From: Cladopsammia gracilis | Taxonomy: Eukaryota; Cnidaria; Anthozoa; Scleractinia; Dendrophylliidae | Direction of reading: 5' to 3' | Length of the DNA stretch: 64,000 bases | Assembly: GCA_022457155.1 (NCBI GenBank) | Contig: JAJGOT010000171.1 | Coordinates: 248,001-312,000 of the forward strand | Shown here: in pieces, positions 12,193 through 22,537 of the stretch | Layout of the letters: each line of letters begins with the position of its first letter | Position numbering within the stretch: the first letter of the stretch is position 1 | Program-made: the position numbers and the translations under genes | The notes under the pieces: model-generated | What the model was told of the DNA's origin: nothing | Seen by the model: only the letters and a program-made list of their open reading frames with translations | Database searches by the model: none

Positions 12193-12348
12193 ATAATGAT
12201 ATGCAAAGTTGAAATATGTAATAATAATAATGCAGTTTTCTCGACTAGGTGAGCATTCCTCGCACTGATTACGTAAGAGCTCTACAATAAATACCAAGAC
12301 AATTCGTTCACTCCACTCACACTCAGTTTTTTCCAGCGGAGCGCGGAG
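12193..12348 (+). repeat. Dispersed repeat, copy 2
   Basis: Second copy of the repeat at 494-645, about 95% identical by eye. It lies just outside the Polinton target site. Confidence 0.8.
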
Positions 12349-12393
12349 AAGGGAACGGCCCACCCTCATCGCGTGGGTCGTACCGCTAGACTC

Positions 12394-12399
12394 GACCTC
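12394..12399. repeat. Polinton target-site duplication, left (GACCTC)
   Basis: GACCTC directly precedes the first base of the left TIR and recurs directly after the right TIR at 27806-27811. A 6-bp duplication is diagnostic of Maverick/Polinton integration. Confidence 0.95.
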
Positions 12400-12750
12400 A
12401 GTAGTAGATAGTGATTGAAGATAAGCCTTGTTACGGACTAGGTGACTAGGTGACTAGGTGACTAGGTGCTTAGTCAATGACGTCACAACATGCCTTCCCG
12501 CGTACTAATTTGGATTTCCCGCATACTAATTTGGATTAGGTGCCTAGTCAATTACCTATTCCTTTTGTGTTAATAAATGACTAGGGATAGTGCCTAGGTA
12601 AATCATTCATTTGCAAATAATTACCTTCCACGGCCTTCTTAAAACAATAGGAACAATAGACCGGCCCAAACTTGCCCGCTCTATTCACACCCTGATTGGA
12701 TATTATGAGTTGTATTGTCCGTTTGAATAAAAAGCGCAGATTTTAACGAG
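12400..12750 (+). repeat. Polinton left terminal inverted repeat
   Basis: Pairs with 27460-27805. The outer 208 bp (12400-12607) are identical to the right end. The inner part, to about 12750, is only similar, with the shared core TTTGAATAAAAAGCGCAG. It contains four tandem 8-bp units and a TGACGTCA palindrome. The TIR ends just upstream of the first leader exon, so it probably includes that gene's promoter. Confidence 0.95.
12436..12485 (+). promoter_or_regulatory. Subterminal 8-bp iterations and CRE-like palindrome
   Basis: Four perfect GACTAGGT units occupy 12436-12467, starting 36 bp from the element end. A TGACGTCA palindrome (cAMP-response-element consensus) follows at 12478-12485. The mirror arrangement is at 27738-27769 and 27720-27727. 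A diverged Polinton fragment has five NCCTAGGT units at the corresponding place (29772-29811). Iterated subterminal sites suggest binding by an element-encoded protein (integrase or terminal-protein complex) or by host factors; this is inference. Confidence 0.6.
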
Positions 12751-12831
12751 AGCGTCATTCCTGAGGTTAACTCGCTTACTTAGAAAACTTTGTTCTTGTT
12801 CGGTTAATTCGAAACGTTTATTCCGTTGAAA

Positions 12832-14128
12832 ATGGCTTTTTTTACAAACGTTGTTGATCTTCAAGCTGCTTTGAGCGCTTGTTTAACTGTCCGCGACTGG
12901 GAGATGTTGACGGATGCCGTTCAAATCCCAGAGAATTTTGTTCCGTTGGCGTTTGCGCGATTGACAGAATTGACTGTGCAAGAACTTGAAGTAAGTTCTG
13001 TTCTTTCAAATTGACTTTTGCGATCTGTTGCTTTTTTACTAGTGTTGATTCACGGCTAAGTTGTGGTTCTGTTCTTTTACAGCTTCCAACTAATGTGGAT
13101 CATTCAATTTCCGAGGCGTCTGAACCGGTTGTGAATGAAACGCATATTTTTGAAACGGTAAGCGCTTCAAAAGATCTTATAAACTTTTTAAACCAATTTC
13201 TAGTTTAACAAACTTTAATTATTTTAGTCCCGTTCTAACATTGTTTTCTTTCACTGACTCATAACTATTCCCACTGACAGAACAAACGCGCGAGCGAAAC
13301 GCTTTTAAGTCTACTAGTTGATTTCTCATAACTATTTTAGAGCGTGAATTTTAACTCTTCGATCATTCAAACATTGCTTTAAATAACCCGCGCTAAAGAA
13401 TCAATTCTCTCTTTTAATCGCATTGTTATTCTCTTAACACAGGTATCCACTGATAACGACGCGCGATCTGTGAGTATCGTAGAAGTTGATTTGGAGGAGG
13501 AGGAACTGAGCGATTCGGTGAGTTTATTTAGCCGTTAATTTGTTTTAACTGAATAGTCTCGGAGTTGGTGTTTTACTCATAATTATGCGAACACTGAACT
13601 ATACATTTGCATGAAAAATTAGCACCTCTTTGTTCAATGAGTTAAGACACAATAAGATTTCGGTCAAGTCTAATACCCACAGGATTTATCTTAACTTAAA
13701 TTAATCTCGAAATATTCTTTGCTTTACAGTTCACGAATACTGAACTACAAGAAATCGAGGACATGGAACGGCTCCCGTTAGAAATTGTAAGTAGTTTACT
13801 CTTTGTTATTTGTGAATTTTCCATTATTTAGTGACTTCGATATTTTATGTGTTCTAAACAATAACGCAAATCTGTTTACTCATTCTTAAAGTAAGCGGTC
13901 CATGTATTCTAAATTAATTTTGTCGTGTTTTCTTGTAGGATAACCACGATTCCCATTTACCATCGGAGGTGCAAACTGGTTTATGCGACGAAGTAAGTAT
14001 TTCGATTTCATTTCCTTCACAATTATAATCATCATTTGGTGTATATTGTTCAAAGACTCATGTTCTTTTATTATTTGCAGTGGTTGGGAGAAGTGAATCA
14101 ACTGCCGACTTGGAATCCTCTACAAACC
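12832..14128 (+). CDS. Six-exon acidic leader, probably 5' exons of the Polinton polymerase gene
   Basis: The ATG at 12832 opens six small exons with textbook GT-AG borders: 12832-12990, 13083-13157, 13443-13517, 13730-13786, 13939-13992 and 14081-14128. All lengths are multiples of three, giving 156 phase-0 codons rich in Glu and Asp. Exon 1 reads TVRDWEMLTDAVQIPE with helical character. I recognise no known domain. The next acceptor (14787-14788) leads toward the zinc-finger polymerase exon, but the join is out of frame by one base in the A-run 14821-14826, as if one A were missing. A diverged copy of the same exon series survives at 30129-31168, so it is a conserved element gene rather than chance. 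It could be a separate protein or a polymerase N-terminal extension. Confidence 0.65.
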
Positions 14129-14788
14129 GTAAGTGATTTGATTTATTGTACGTACTAGTCTTTTGGAGAAAATAAGTTATCAAGTCGCTCAAGTGGTCTG
14201 AAAAAAAAGCTCAATTCTCGTTTCATTTCACTCGCTTTTTTTGATAGAGAACCAATGAAGTTATCAGCGGTCTGATCAAAAGCTCAATTCTCTTGTCAAT
14301 TTCGGTTTACTTAAACGTTTTAGAGACATGTTTATTGGAACTTATATCAACGGAGTTGTTTTTACGCTTTCGCGTCACAGTCTTGTTCTAAAATGTTTGA
14401 TCGAATGTATTTTTCTAAGAAAGTGATTTGTTTTTAGTCTTGTTCTAAAAGCACGTGTTTTCTATTAGAATCTAGGCACAATTCCTTCTTTATCGTTGAC
14501 TGATCAAACACTCAATTCTCGTTTCATTGTTGTACAATATTCACATAATGCTTGACCGAGCGAAGACTGGGTAATCCAAAATGGCGGACGAAATCAAAAC
14601 AAACGCTGGTTTCCCTCGAGTTTTTTAAACATTTCAACTCGCTTTCATCTTGTTTATACCCAAATCAACTTGATAGACTATTTGTTAGTAACATGGTTTT
14701 ATTTACTCGAGTAACGTTAAGATAAGAACTTATTTATCGATCGTATAGTTAAGCTTTGCTAAGACTAGTTAATAATAATTAATTGTAG
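14129..14788 (+). other. Intron between leader and polymerase exon
   Basis: A 660-bp AT-rich interval with donor GTAAGTGA at 14129 and acceptor TTAATTGTAG ending at 14788. It holds no coding sequence that I can support and is the longest intron of the element. Confidence 0.6.
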
Positions 14789-17700
14789 GATGTTCAAACG
14801 GGTTCTGGGCAACCCCCGGCAAAAAACCTCGCAAGGAACATCGCTGCGATACTTGTGGCAAGACTTTCTCCCGTTTGGATAATCTGAAGTCCCATCAACG
14901 CGTCCACACTGGTGAAAAACCGTACGAATTCCAGCGCTGTGACAAACGGTTCTCAGACAAATCGAATCTGAACAAACATTTGAAAGCACACGAGAAACGC
15001 GTCGCCGAGCGTACCTTCCCCTGCGCAACCTGTGGTGAAACATTCCACAACCTCGCCCCATACAACGCTCATATTCGCACCGCGCATCAGCAACAACCCG
15101 CCACCACATCTCGTAAGCGTACCGCCACGAAGACTGTAGAAGCGCCACCCACTAAGAAAGCCAAGAAAACCCCAAGTTCTACCGCAGAACAAGCCCCAGC
15201 AGCTAGCGCTGAAGACGCCGCTGTCAGCTCGAACTGGCAAGCTGATCCTATTCTCATCCCTTCCAACCTGGTTCCAACTAGCGAAGAAAATATCACCGAC
15301 ACGTACCATCAACACTGGCCGCAAATTCGAACCAGATTCAGTCGCCGTAACAGACTTCAAGACTGGTATAATTTTCGCCTGTCCAAGATCAGTCCAGCTT
15401 CCCTCAGAGAACAGTTGAGTCGTATCTTCGCTGATCAAACGAGCGTTTTCAAGGTGAATTTCGCTTTTGGCTTTATTCTGCGTAACACTGAAACAGGCGC
15501 CTTACAGTATCATCACCCCTCCGCGAACAATAACCTGGTGTTAGAACAGCCGTTCCTGATTTCAAGTCCAGACGATTTAGAGCGCGCTGTTCAAGAAATC
15601 AGCAACATCGATTTCCTGGAGTGGGTTCGCCAGCAGAGGCCAAACTCCAAATGGGTGGTCGATCTTGTGACAAACATCACTTGGTTCATCACGAAAATCC
15701 GCGATCATCCTATCGGACGAGGAAAATGTCTTCCCGGTTATATCGTGGATAACAGTGGTATCACCCCGCTTGATCGTAACATCCAAAGAGGTAAACCGTA
15801 TGAAGATAATCTCTGTTTCTTCCGCTGCCTAGCCCTTCATAACGGCTGCCACACAAAGAACTTGGAGAGAGACACCAAGTACTATTATGAAAAGTACCGA
15901 GAAGCCGGACTCTCGAAAAAGAGGTTTCATGGGGTGAAATTGTCTGAACTAGAGGATCTTGAGAAAATATACGAAGTCAATATTCAAGTGTACGCTCTCG
16001 CCCCGACTCAGACCCACGACGAAGAAGATGCTGATGAAGAAACACCTGACATCGCTGCTACACTTATCCGTCGTTCCCACCGCCACTATAACAGCACGAT
16101 GTACTTGAACTTGTACGAAAATCACTTTTCATACATCAAAGATCTTGCCCGCTACAGTAAATCCTTCTGTTGCTCACGCTGTGGCAAGTACTGGAAGCGA
16201 GCGCATAATCTAAGAAGACACGAGCAGACCTGTGATGGCAAAGTGCAGCTGAAATATCCTGGCGGAGCATACCATGTACCCAAAACCATCTTTGAAGAAT
16301 TAGAAGACGAAGGCATTATCGTCCCCGACAAAGCACGGTACTTTCCTTACAGAGCCACCTATGACTTTGAGTGCTACTTCGATAAAGAAAAAGCGCAAGA
16401 ATTAAAGAACACCGAAAAATTGACCTGGCAAACGTCGCATGTACCACTGAGTGTGAGTGTCTGTAGTAACGTGCCTGGTTACCAAGCGCCCAACTGTTTT
16501 GTGTCTAACGGCGACCCGAACCAGATGCTTGAAGATTTTGTACAGTACCTGACCGAGATCAGTACCAAGAGCTCTTCTCTGCTACGTGAACAGTACGCAC
16601 CCGTGTTTGAAGCACTCAAGACAGCAAGAGGTCCCGAAACGCGAGAAACGGACGAAGACCGACTGGCACAAATGCTCGTAGATTTGCAAGAAGGAAATGA
16701 AGAGTCTGGTAGTGGTGAGAACGAAAGCGAACAAGAAACAGAAACCGGAGGAGAGAGCGAAGATGAAAGCAGAGGGATCGATTTGATGGCAAGTGATGAT
16801 GAAGGGGACGAGGAAGAGATTGAGTCAGAGAACGAAGAAGATCGCGCCTTCTTAGATGAAGAAGTGAGGGAAGACGATCCGTCATTTTATAGAAGATTTA
16901 ACGTGGAACTTGACCAAGGCGTAAGACAAGAACAGAGGCAGAGACGAGAAGAGCTAGCAGAGCTGGAAGATTTACTGTTTGGAGAAGAACAGACCATCGA
17001 CCATAAAGTGTTGAACAAGCTCGAAGAAAAACTAAACGCATACATTCAAGAACTGCCTGTTCTTGGCTTCAATTCTGGCAAGTATGATCTCAACGCTGTG
17101 AAAGAATTTTTATTTCCCCACCTCATTGAGACTCAACCAGTCAAGTTCACCGTCAAGAGAAACAGCAACCATATGTGTCTCAAGACGGAACACCTCAAGT
17201 TTCTCGACATTACCAACTATTTAGCTCCTGGGTTCAGTTATGACCAGTTCTTAAAGGCTTACGAATGTCCTCAAACGAAAGGTTATTTCCCGTACGAGTG
17301 GCTTGACAACCTGGAAAAGCTAGAAGAAACATCATTACCTCCCCACGAAGCTTTCTACTCAAGCCTGAAGAACGCCAACATAACAGACGAAGAGTACGCC
17401 TATTGCCAACAAGTCTGGGAAGAAAACGAGATGTCCACATTCAGAGAATTTTTAGTCTGGTACAATAATCTCGATGTGGTACCTTTCCTGGAGGCGGCAG
17501 AGAAAATGAGTCAGTTCTGGCAAGAGAGAAAGATCGACATGTTTAAAGATGGCATTTCTGTTCCCGGTCTCACCTTAAAGTATCTCTTCTCTTACCTGTC
17601 GCCGCAAACGTATTTCAGTCTCTTCGACCAAGCAAACAGTGACATGTATCACCTTATCCGGGACAATAACACAGGCGGGCCTAGTATAATTTTCCATCGC

Positions 17701-19544
17701 TACCACGAAGCTGGCAAAACGAAAATCAGGGAAGCGGAAAAAGGCCAGGCTGCTAAGCTGTGCCAGAAGATCGTGGGGTATGATGCAAATGCTTTATACC
17801 TGTGGGCTGTGATGCAGAACATGCCCACTGGAAGCTACACAAGAAGAGTGGCTGAGAACCAGTTTAAACCAAAAGGGTCTGTTCGTATGGCAATCGAATG
17901 GCTGGAATGGGTGGCGTACCAAGAGAGAATCCATATTCGCCATCAACTCAACAACACCGAGAAGCGTATCGGTGATCGCAGACTCCCTGTGGACGGATTC
18001 AACGCACAGACACAAACCGTCTACCAATTTCACGGTTGTTACTGGCACGGACACGACTGCTCGCTCAATCGTGGTAAAGAGTTTAACGAAAAGCGCAAAA
18101 AGCCCATGTGTGAACTACTCGAAGAAACAAGAGCCAACACCGAGTATATCAAGAGCAAAGGTTACAACGTGGTAGAGATGTGGGAGTGCGAATGGCGACA
18201 GATGAAGAATACAAATCGTGAACTGCAGCGATTCATCGCTACCGAAGTAAAAAGAAAGTTGGATCAAGTGAAAACGATGAGCCCCGAGCGAATTTTGAGC
18301 GAGGTGCGAAATGAGCGTTTGTTTGGGTGCGTGGAAGTAGATATTCGCGTGCCGGATCACCTCAAGGACAAGTTCAGCGAGATGTGCCCCATCTTTAAAA
18401 ACACCAACATCAGCCGTGACGATATTGGGGAGTTCATGAAAACTTATGCTGAGGAAAACAACATCATGGCGCAACCCCGACGCAGCCTGATCGGGAGCAT
18501 GAAAGGCGAGAAAATTCTGCTTGCCACGCCTCTCCTCAAATGGTATCTCGAGCATGGTCTGGAGGTTACAAAAGTGTACCAAGTCATTGAATATACTCCT
18601 GAACCCTGCTTCAAACCGTTTGGTGACGCAGTATCTGACGCGAGACGAGCAGGAGACGCAGACCCTAACAAAGCCATTATCGCGGATACAATGAAACTGG
18701 TAAGTTGTTGTTTTGTTATGGGAAATAAGGGGTGGGAGCAATATACATATTTCACGGATAGACAACTGATTTCATTCTTTATTATTATTTCTAGTGTGGA
18801 AATAGCGCTTACGGAAAATGTATAACGAACCAAATGAAGCATATGAACGTGGAATTTTGCAGTGACGCGGAAGCCAGTGGAAAAGTGAACACCCCTCTCT
18901 TCAGGAAATTGGACAATATTACCGAAGATACGTATGAGGTTCAGTCCTGCAAGAAAACCATAAATTTAAATTTACCTATTCAAGTCGGTTTTTTTGTGTA
19001 TCAATACGCAAAACTTCGCATGTTAGAATTTTATTACGATTTTTTAGACAAGTATTTGGACCGTTCAGATTTTCAAATGTGCGAAATGGATACTGATAGT
19101 GCGTATATCGCAATTTCTGGGGAAAGCGTTGAAAGTCTGGTTAGACCAGAGTTAAGAGAAGAATTCGCACTAGATAAGTGTAACTGGTTCCCAAGGACCG
19201 ACACCCCCGCGCACAAGGCGTATGACAAGCGAACCCCCGGGTTGTTTAAAGTGGAATGGGAGGGGCAAGGCATTATCGGGTTGTGTTCTAAGACTTATTA
19301 CTGTTTTGGGGCGAAAGATAAGTTCAGTTGTAAAGGTGTTAACAAGAAAACAAACGAAATTAACAAAGAAAAATATCTCAATGTACTGTTGACCAAACAG
19401 AATAGTGCTGGGGTGAATCGAGGTTTCCGAGTAGTCAACAACACGATGTATACTTATACACAAGTGAGGGATGCCTTCTCGTATTTTTATCCAAAAAGAA
19501 AAGTTTTGGCTGACGGAGTCAGTACAACTCCACTCGATATTTAA
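14789..19544 (+). CDS. polB: Protein-primed DNA polymerase B with zinc fingers and OTU-like domain
   Basis: Replicates the element DNA. Two coding exons: 14789-18699 and 18795-19544 (intron 18700-18794). N-terminal C2H2 fingers at about 14848-15090: CDTCGKTFSRLDNLKSHQRVH, a second finger whose first Cys is Phe (EFQRCDKRF), and CATCGETF. An OTU-like cysteine-protease region follows (NLCFFRCLA at about 15805, MYLNLYENHFSYI at about 16100), then a fourth finger FCCSRCGKYWKRAHNLRRHE. Exonuclease motifs are YDFECYFD (about 16360), GFNSGKYDLN (17065) and YNNLDV (17461). Polymerase motifs are GYDANALYL (17778), KLCGNSAYG across the intron, and MDTDSAY (19087). A Glu/Asp-rich insert at 16650-16900 lies between Exo I and Exo II. 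All catalytic residues look intact. The 5' frame break at 14821-14826 leaves the upstream join uncertain. Confidence 0.95.
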
Positions 19545-19912
19545 TTTGTACATAGATTTTTCTCGCTTGTAAATAATTTTTCGCGTTTTGTAAATAGTTG
19601 TAAATATAGATTGTATAAGAATTTCATTTTTTTAGACATAGTATTTTTCATATAGTTTTTTTGTACATAGGAAAATAATTTTGTAAATAAACAAAGTTGG
19701 CAGAATTTTAATCATGGTTTGTTGTCTGTCTAGTCGCGCGCGCGACCTCCACGCGTGAGCCTCCCGCGCACGATCCCAGGGAAAACACACCTCAAAAGCG
19801 GCCCGTTTGGCCCTCGAGGCCCTTGTGGCCCTTAATTGCTTGATGAATTAGCGATAAATTTCGTGTTTCAAACAGTTTTGATCAGTTGAAATCAAACTTT
19901 CCTCGAGTGAAC
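19545..19912 (+). other. Polymerase 3' UTR and spacer
   Basis: AT-rich sequence after the polymerase stop, with AATAAA at 19686-19691 as candidate polyadenylation signal. A GC-rich patch (19735-19830) with GGCCC-type repeats follows and may hold the promoter of the next plus-strand genes. No open frame of note. Confidence 0.45.
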
Positions 19913-20113
19913 ATGGTGCAGCGAAAGTGTAAACATTGTCCCATTCCTGATTGTCATGCGAAATTTTTAGTGCGATTAGCAAATCATTTAGTTCAAGTTC
20001 ATAACTTAACTGAACTCGAACGGAGATATTGGCTCCAATTTGCTAAATTACAAAACACCAACATGGTTCGTGTGTATGGGAAAGAGGTTGAACCTAAAAC
20101 TATTTTTCTATAA
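19913..20113 (+). CDS. Small C2H2 zinc-finger protein
   Basis: A 66-residue protein. The ATG at 19913 is chosen because the longer frame begins at a non-ATG codon. It has a single finger of the form CKHC...HLVQVH with extra Cys/His between (PIPDCHAKF), followed by a helical, Arg-rich stretch ELERRYWLQFAKLQ. It is probably a nucleic-acid-binding regulatory or packaging factor; the exact role is unknown to me. It lies between polymerase and ATPase on the same strand, 37 bp before the ATPase start, so the two may share a transcript. Confidence 0.6.
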   Translation: MVQRKCKHCPIPDCHAKFLVRLANHLVQVHNLTELERRYWLQFAKLQNTNMVRVYGKEVEPKTIFL

Positions 20114-20150
20114 ATCAAAGTGTTTGTAGTTTAATCAGCCAGTTGTGATC

Positions 20151-20791
20151 ATGGATCCGAGGTGGAAACATCCGTTCCCTGCATTGGTAGCCGGACCAAC
20201 GTGTTGCGGAAAAAGTCAATTTGTTAAACGTTTATTAGAATCAGGAGAAGACGTGATTGATGGGGCGCCTAAAATATTATATGGTGTTACGGGATTTATC
20301 AACCAGCGTACGATGAAATGCAAATAAGTATTCCTAACATTACTTTTGTGGAGGGAGTCCCGAGTGACTTGGAATCTATGATAAATCCATCGATTCGAAA
20401 CCTTGTGGTTATTGATGATTTAATGCAAGAACTTAGTAATGATCACAGAATTACTAGTCTATTTACGAAAGGATGTCATCACCGCAACTTGAGTGTCATC
20501 TTTATTTTGCAAAACATCTTTCACCGCGGAAAAGAATTAAGAGATATGAGCTTAAACTGTCATTATCTAGTACTGTTTAAATCTCCGCGCGATAGCAGTC
20601 AAGTGACTCATTTAGCAAAACAGATGTTTCCCGGTCATACAAAATATATGCAAGAAGCCTTCCAAGATGCAACCAAAAGACTTTATGGGTATTTATTATG
20701 CGGTCTTAAACCGGAAACGCCTGCCGACTTCCGGTTGCGAACTAACATCTTCCCTGGGGACACCCAGTTCGCTTACATCCAAAAGGTATAA
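20151..20791 (+). pseudogene. Polinton packaging ATPase (FtsK/HerA, A32-like), one frameshift
   Basis: Motor for DNA packaging into the capsid. The ATG at 20151 gives DPRWKHPFPALVAGPTCCGKSQF with a Walker A GPTCCGKS. The frame is then lost at about 20280: the plus-one frame picks up the family sequence YGIYQPAYDEMQ, and a single missing base explains the break. The second frame has Walker B NLVVIDDLM at about 20400, the sensor-like HRNLSVIFILQN, and the C-terminal RLRTNIFPGD. Without the break the protein would be about 213 residues, normal for Polinton ATPases. It may be real inactivation or an assembly error, since all flanking motifs are preserved. Confidence 0.88.
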
Positions 20792-20826
20792 AAAGGCTGC
20801 ATCACAGTGATATAAATCAGTTGAGC

Positions 20827-21153
20827 ATGGTCCAGCGACTGAGAAAGAACCACGACTTTCTTAAACTCCTTGCCAAGTGTACTCCAGCTCAGAGTAAAGC
20901 CATTTTGAAAGTAGCCGACGACGCTTTAGTAAGAACCATTTGTGAGTGTGTTCTCAACGTACTTAAAGGAACAGTGCCTGTCAGTAAACCCGCCAAGAAA
21001 AAGCTTTTATCTCACAAGAAATCTTTGATCGCTTTAGCCGAAAAAAGTATACCCTTTGCTAAGAAAAAGAAAGTGTTGGCACAACACGGGGGAAATTTTC
21101 TAAGTGTTTTGTTACCTCCTGTGCTTCGTGTATTAAGTTCGATTCTTACCTAA
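20827..21153 (+). CDS. Basic 108-aa Polinton-associated protein
   Basis: ATG at 20827 (the longer frame starts at TTG). The protein is helical and strongly basic toward the C-terminus (KKKLLSHKK, PFAKKKKVLAQHGGNF) and ends in a hydrophobic LSVLLPPVLRVLSSILT tail that could be a membrane-active or capsid-contacting segment. I recall similar unnamed proteins (TICECVLNVLKG block) next to ATPase genes in cnidarian Polintons, but have no function for them. A core/DNA-condensing or small virion protein is plausible given charge and context. Its stop codon abuts the next ATG. Confidence 0.6.
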   Translation: MVQRLRKNHDFLKLLAKCTPAQSKAILKVADDALVRTICECVLNVLKGTVPVSKPAKKKLLSHKKSLIALAEKSIPFAKKKKVLAQHGGNFLSVLLPPVLRVLSSILT

Positions 21154-21927
21154 ATGAATCACACAAAGCGTATGGTTCTCGTTCCCGAGAACACCCTGGA
21201 ACGATTGCAACAACGCCAACAGATATTAACTCCACCAGTGACACAAACTCTGAAAAACTTAGACAGTGAAATGGGTCAGATTTTATCCAGTAAAGCGCTA
21301 GATGATGACGAAAAAGCTAGGCTTTACAACCAAGTGTTACAGCGGTACTTGACTTATTACGATCAGAGAAAAGGTCAACCACTTCAAGTGAAATTAACAA
21401 CCCCCAAAACTATAGAAACTCCTAAACCAGAAGAGAATGAACAACCTACGGAAGAGACAGCCACCGAAGTGGAAACTATACCTACGGCGGTAGAAGAAGA
21501 AGTCATGAAAAGTGTACCTAAGATGTACAAAGCTGGGGCTAGACAACTGTTGGATAAAATAAAACAAAACCGAGATGTATTGCAGTGGAATGAAAAGGGA
21601 GAATTGCTGTATGAAAACAAACCGATACCCGGGTCTCACGTGGTGGATTTAGTCAATGATATAGTACGTCACAGAAAAGGCTTTGAGCCTGTTGGGTGGT
21701 CAGTGTTTGCGAGAGGTCTGGCGCGAATGAACGTCCCCGAAAACCTAGTGCGCAATCCCCAGAGGCAGAGCACCATCCGGGAGTTTAAAGCAAGAGTTAG
21801 AGAAGAAACACCTGGCAGTCCCTCTCGTTGGCTTCCTTCCCCACCTCCTACCTCCTCACCCGCGAAAAAACAAAAGCGAAGGATCGCAAGTCCACGCCCT
21901 CAAGCCGTTCGCTGGTTACGATTATAA
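21154..21927 (+). CDS. 257-aa Polinton protein with conserved C-terminal domain
   Basis: The ATG follows the previous stop with no spacer (TAAATG), suggesting coupled expression. The N-terminal half (about 1-75) is helical and contains LERLQQRQQILTPP and a possible coiled coil. The middle is a low-complexity Glu/Thr/Pro linker. The conserved part spans about residues 125-210 (MYKAGARQLLDKI, VVDLVNDIVRHRKG, GWSVFARGLARMNVP). The tail is Ser/Pro/Arg-rich (SPAKKQKRR). I know this architecture as a recurrent uncharacterised Polinton protein and assign no function; a virion or scaffold role is inferred from its neighbours only. Confidence 0.6.
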   Translation: MNHTKRMVLVPENTLERLQQRQQILTPPVTQTLKNLDSEMGQILSSKALDDDEKARLYNQVLQRYLTYYDQRKGQPLQVKLTTPKTIETPKPEENEQPTEETATEVETIPTAVEEEVMKSVPKMYKAGARQLLDKIKQNRDVLQWNEKGELLYENKPIPGSHVVDLVNDIVRHRKGFEPVGWSVFARGLARMNVPENLVRNPQRQSTIREFKARVREETPGSPSRWLPSPPPTSSPAKKQKRRIASPRPQAVRWLRL

Positions 21928-22010
21928 CAAGAGACATTTTTTTTTATTGTAATCACTTCTTTATTTTAATCACTCAATAAAGTACACTGAAAGGAAATTA
22001 CATGGTGTGT
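21928..22010. terminator. Shared polyadenylation region between convergent gene blocks
   Basis: The plus-strand block stops at 21927 and the minus-strand block at 22011. The 83-bp gap carries AATAAA for the plus strand at 21976-21981 and TTTATT (AATAAA on the minus strand) at 21960-21965 and 21943-21948. The signals are interleaved, so the two transcripts probably overlap at their 3' ends. Confidence 0.65.
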
Positions 22011-22536
22011 TTACTGAACTTTGTGTTGTGCTTTTGATCCTTGTTTGTTTACATGGGTATGATACTTTTTTAGACTTAAAGGAAAGTGTTTTTCGATAAA
22101 GCGTTTTACAAGAAAATCATTTCGGTGTTTATTGCTAGAAAACCTATGTACAATGGTGTTCATGCTAACATGGCGACAGCGAAATAAGGCATAATACAAG
22201 CTATAATGTCCACACACTTTTGAGGTTATGCTTTGTAATGTCACAGAGTTAAACATCCACTGGCTAGAATTATTTTTCAAGAAATTAGTAAATGTTCCAG
22301 TATAATTGCTTGGCGGTAATCCGTAAGAATCGAAAAAATTCTCCCTCGCAATCCTTGGTGAAATAAAACGCAACCCAGTGGGATCCGGGCTTGTCACTCG
22401 TATCCACATTGGCAATGAACAGGGCTGGGTAGGATGAAACACTGTTTGGCAGTTTATCTGAAGGATACACTCCTTGAAACACGCCTCGGGTATATTTATC
22501 CTTTCTCAAAATAAGCGTCAGTTGAACGGTATCCAT
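22011..22536 (-). pseudogene. Adenovirus-type cysteine protease (PRO), one frameshift
   Basis: Processes virion precursors in Polinton-class elements. The start ATG at 22536 lies one base beyond the capsid gene stop (TAGAATGG). The frame gives LPNSVSSYPALFIANVDTSD and the catalytic-His segment GSHWVAFYF. The frame shifts in a T6 run at about 22336-22341, where five Ts would give GEFFDSYGLPPSNY with the catalytic acidic residue. The rest reads in the next frame, with the nucleophile in SKVCGHYSLYYAL at about 22220. Full length would be about 175 residues, close to the family. The break in a homopolymer may be a sequencing artefact. Confidence 0.85.
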
Positions 22537-22537
22537 T

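Noticed and set aside
14953..15438. Long minus-strand open frames across the polymerase exon (also 16616-16885 and 18115-18765)
   Set aside because: They are antisense shadows of the polymerase reading frame. Their Arg/Leu/Ser bias mirrors the acidic sense codons, and none has a recognisable domain.
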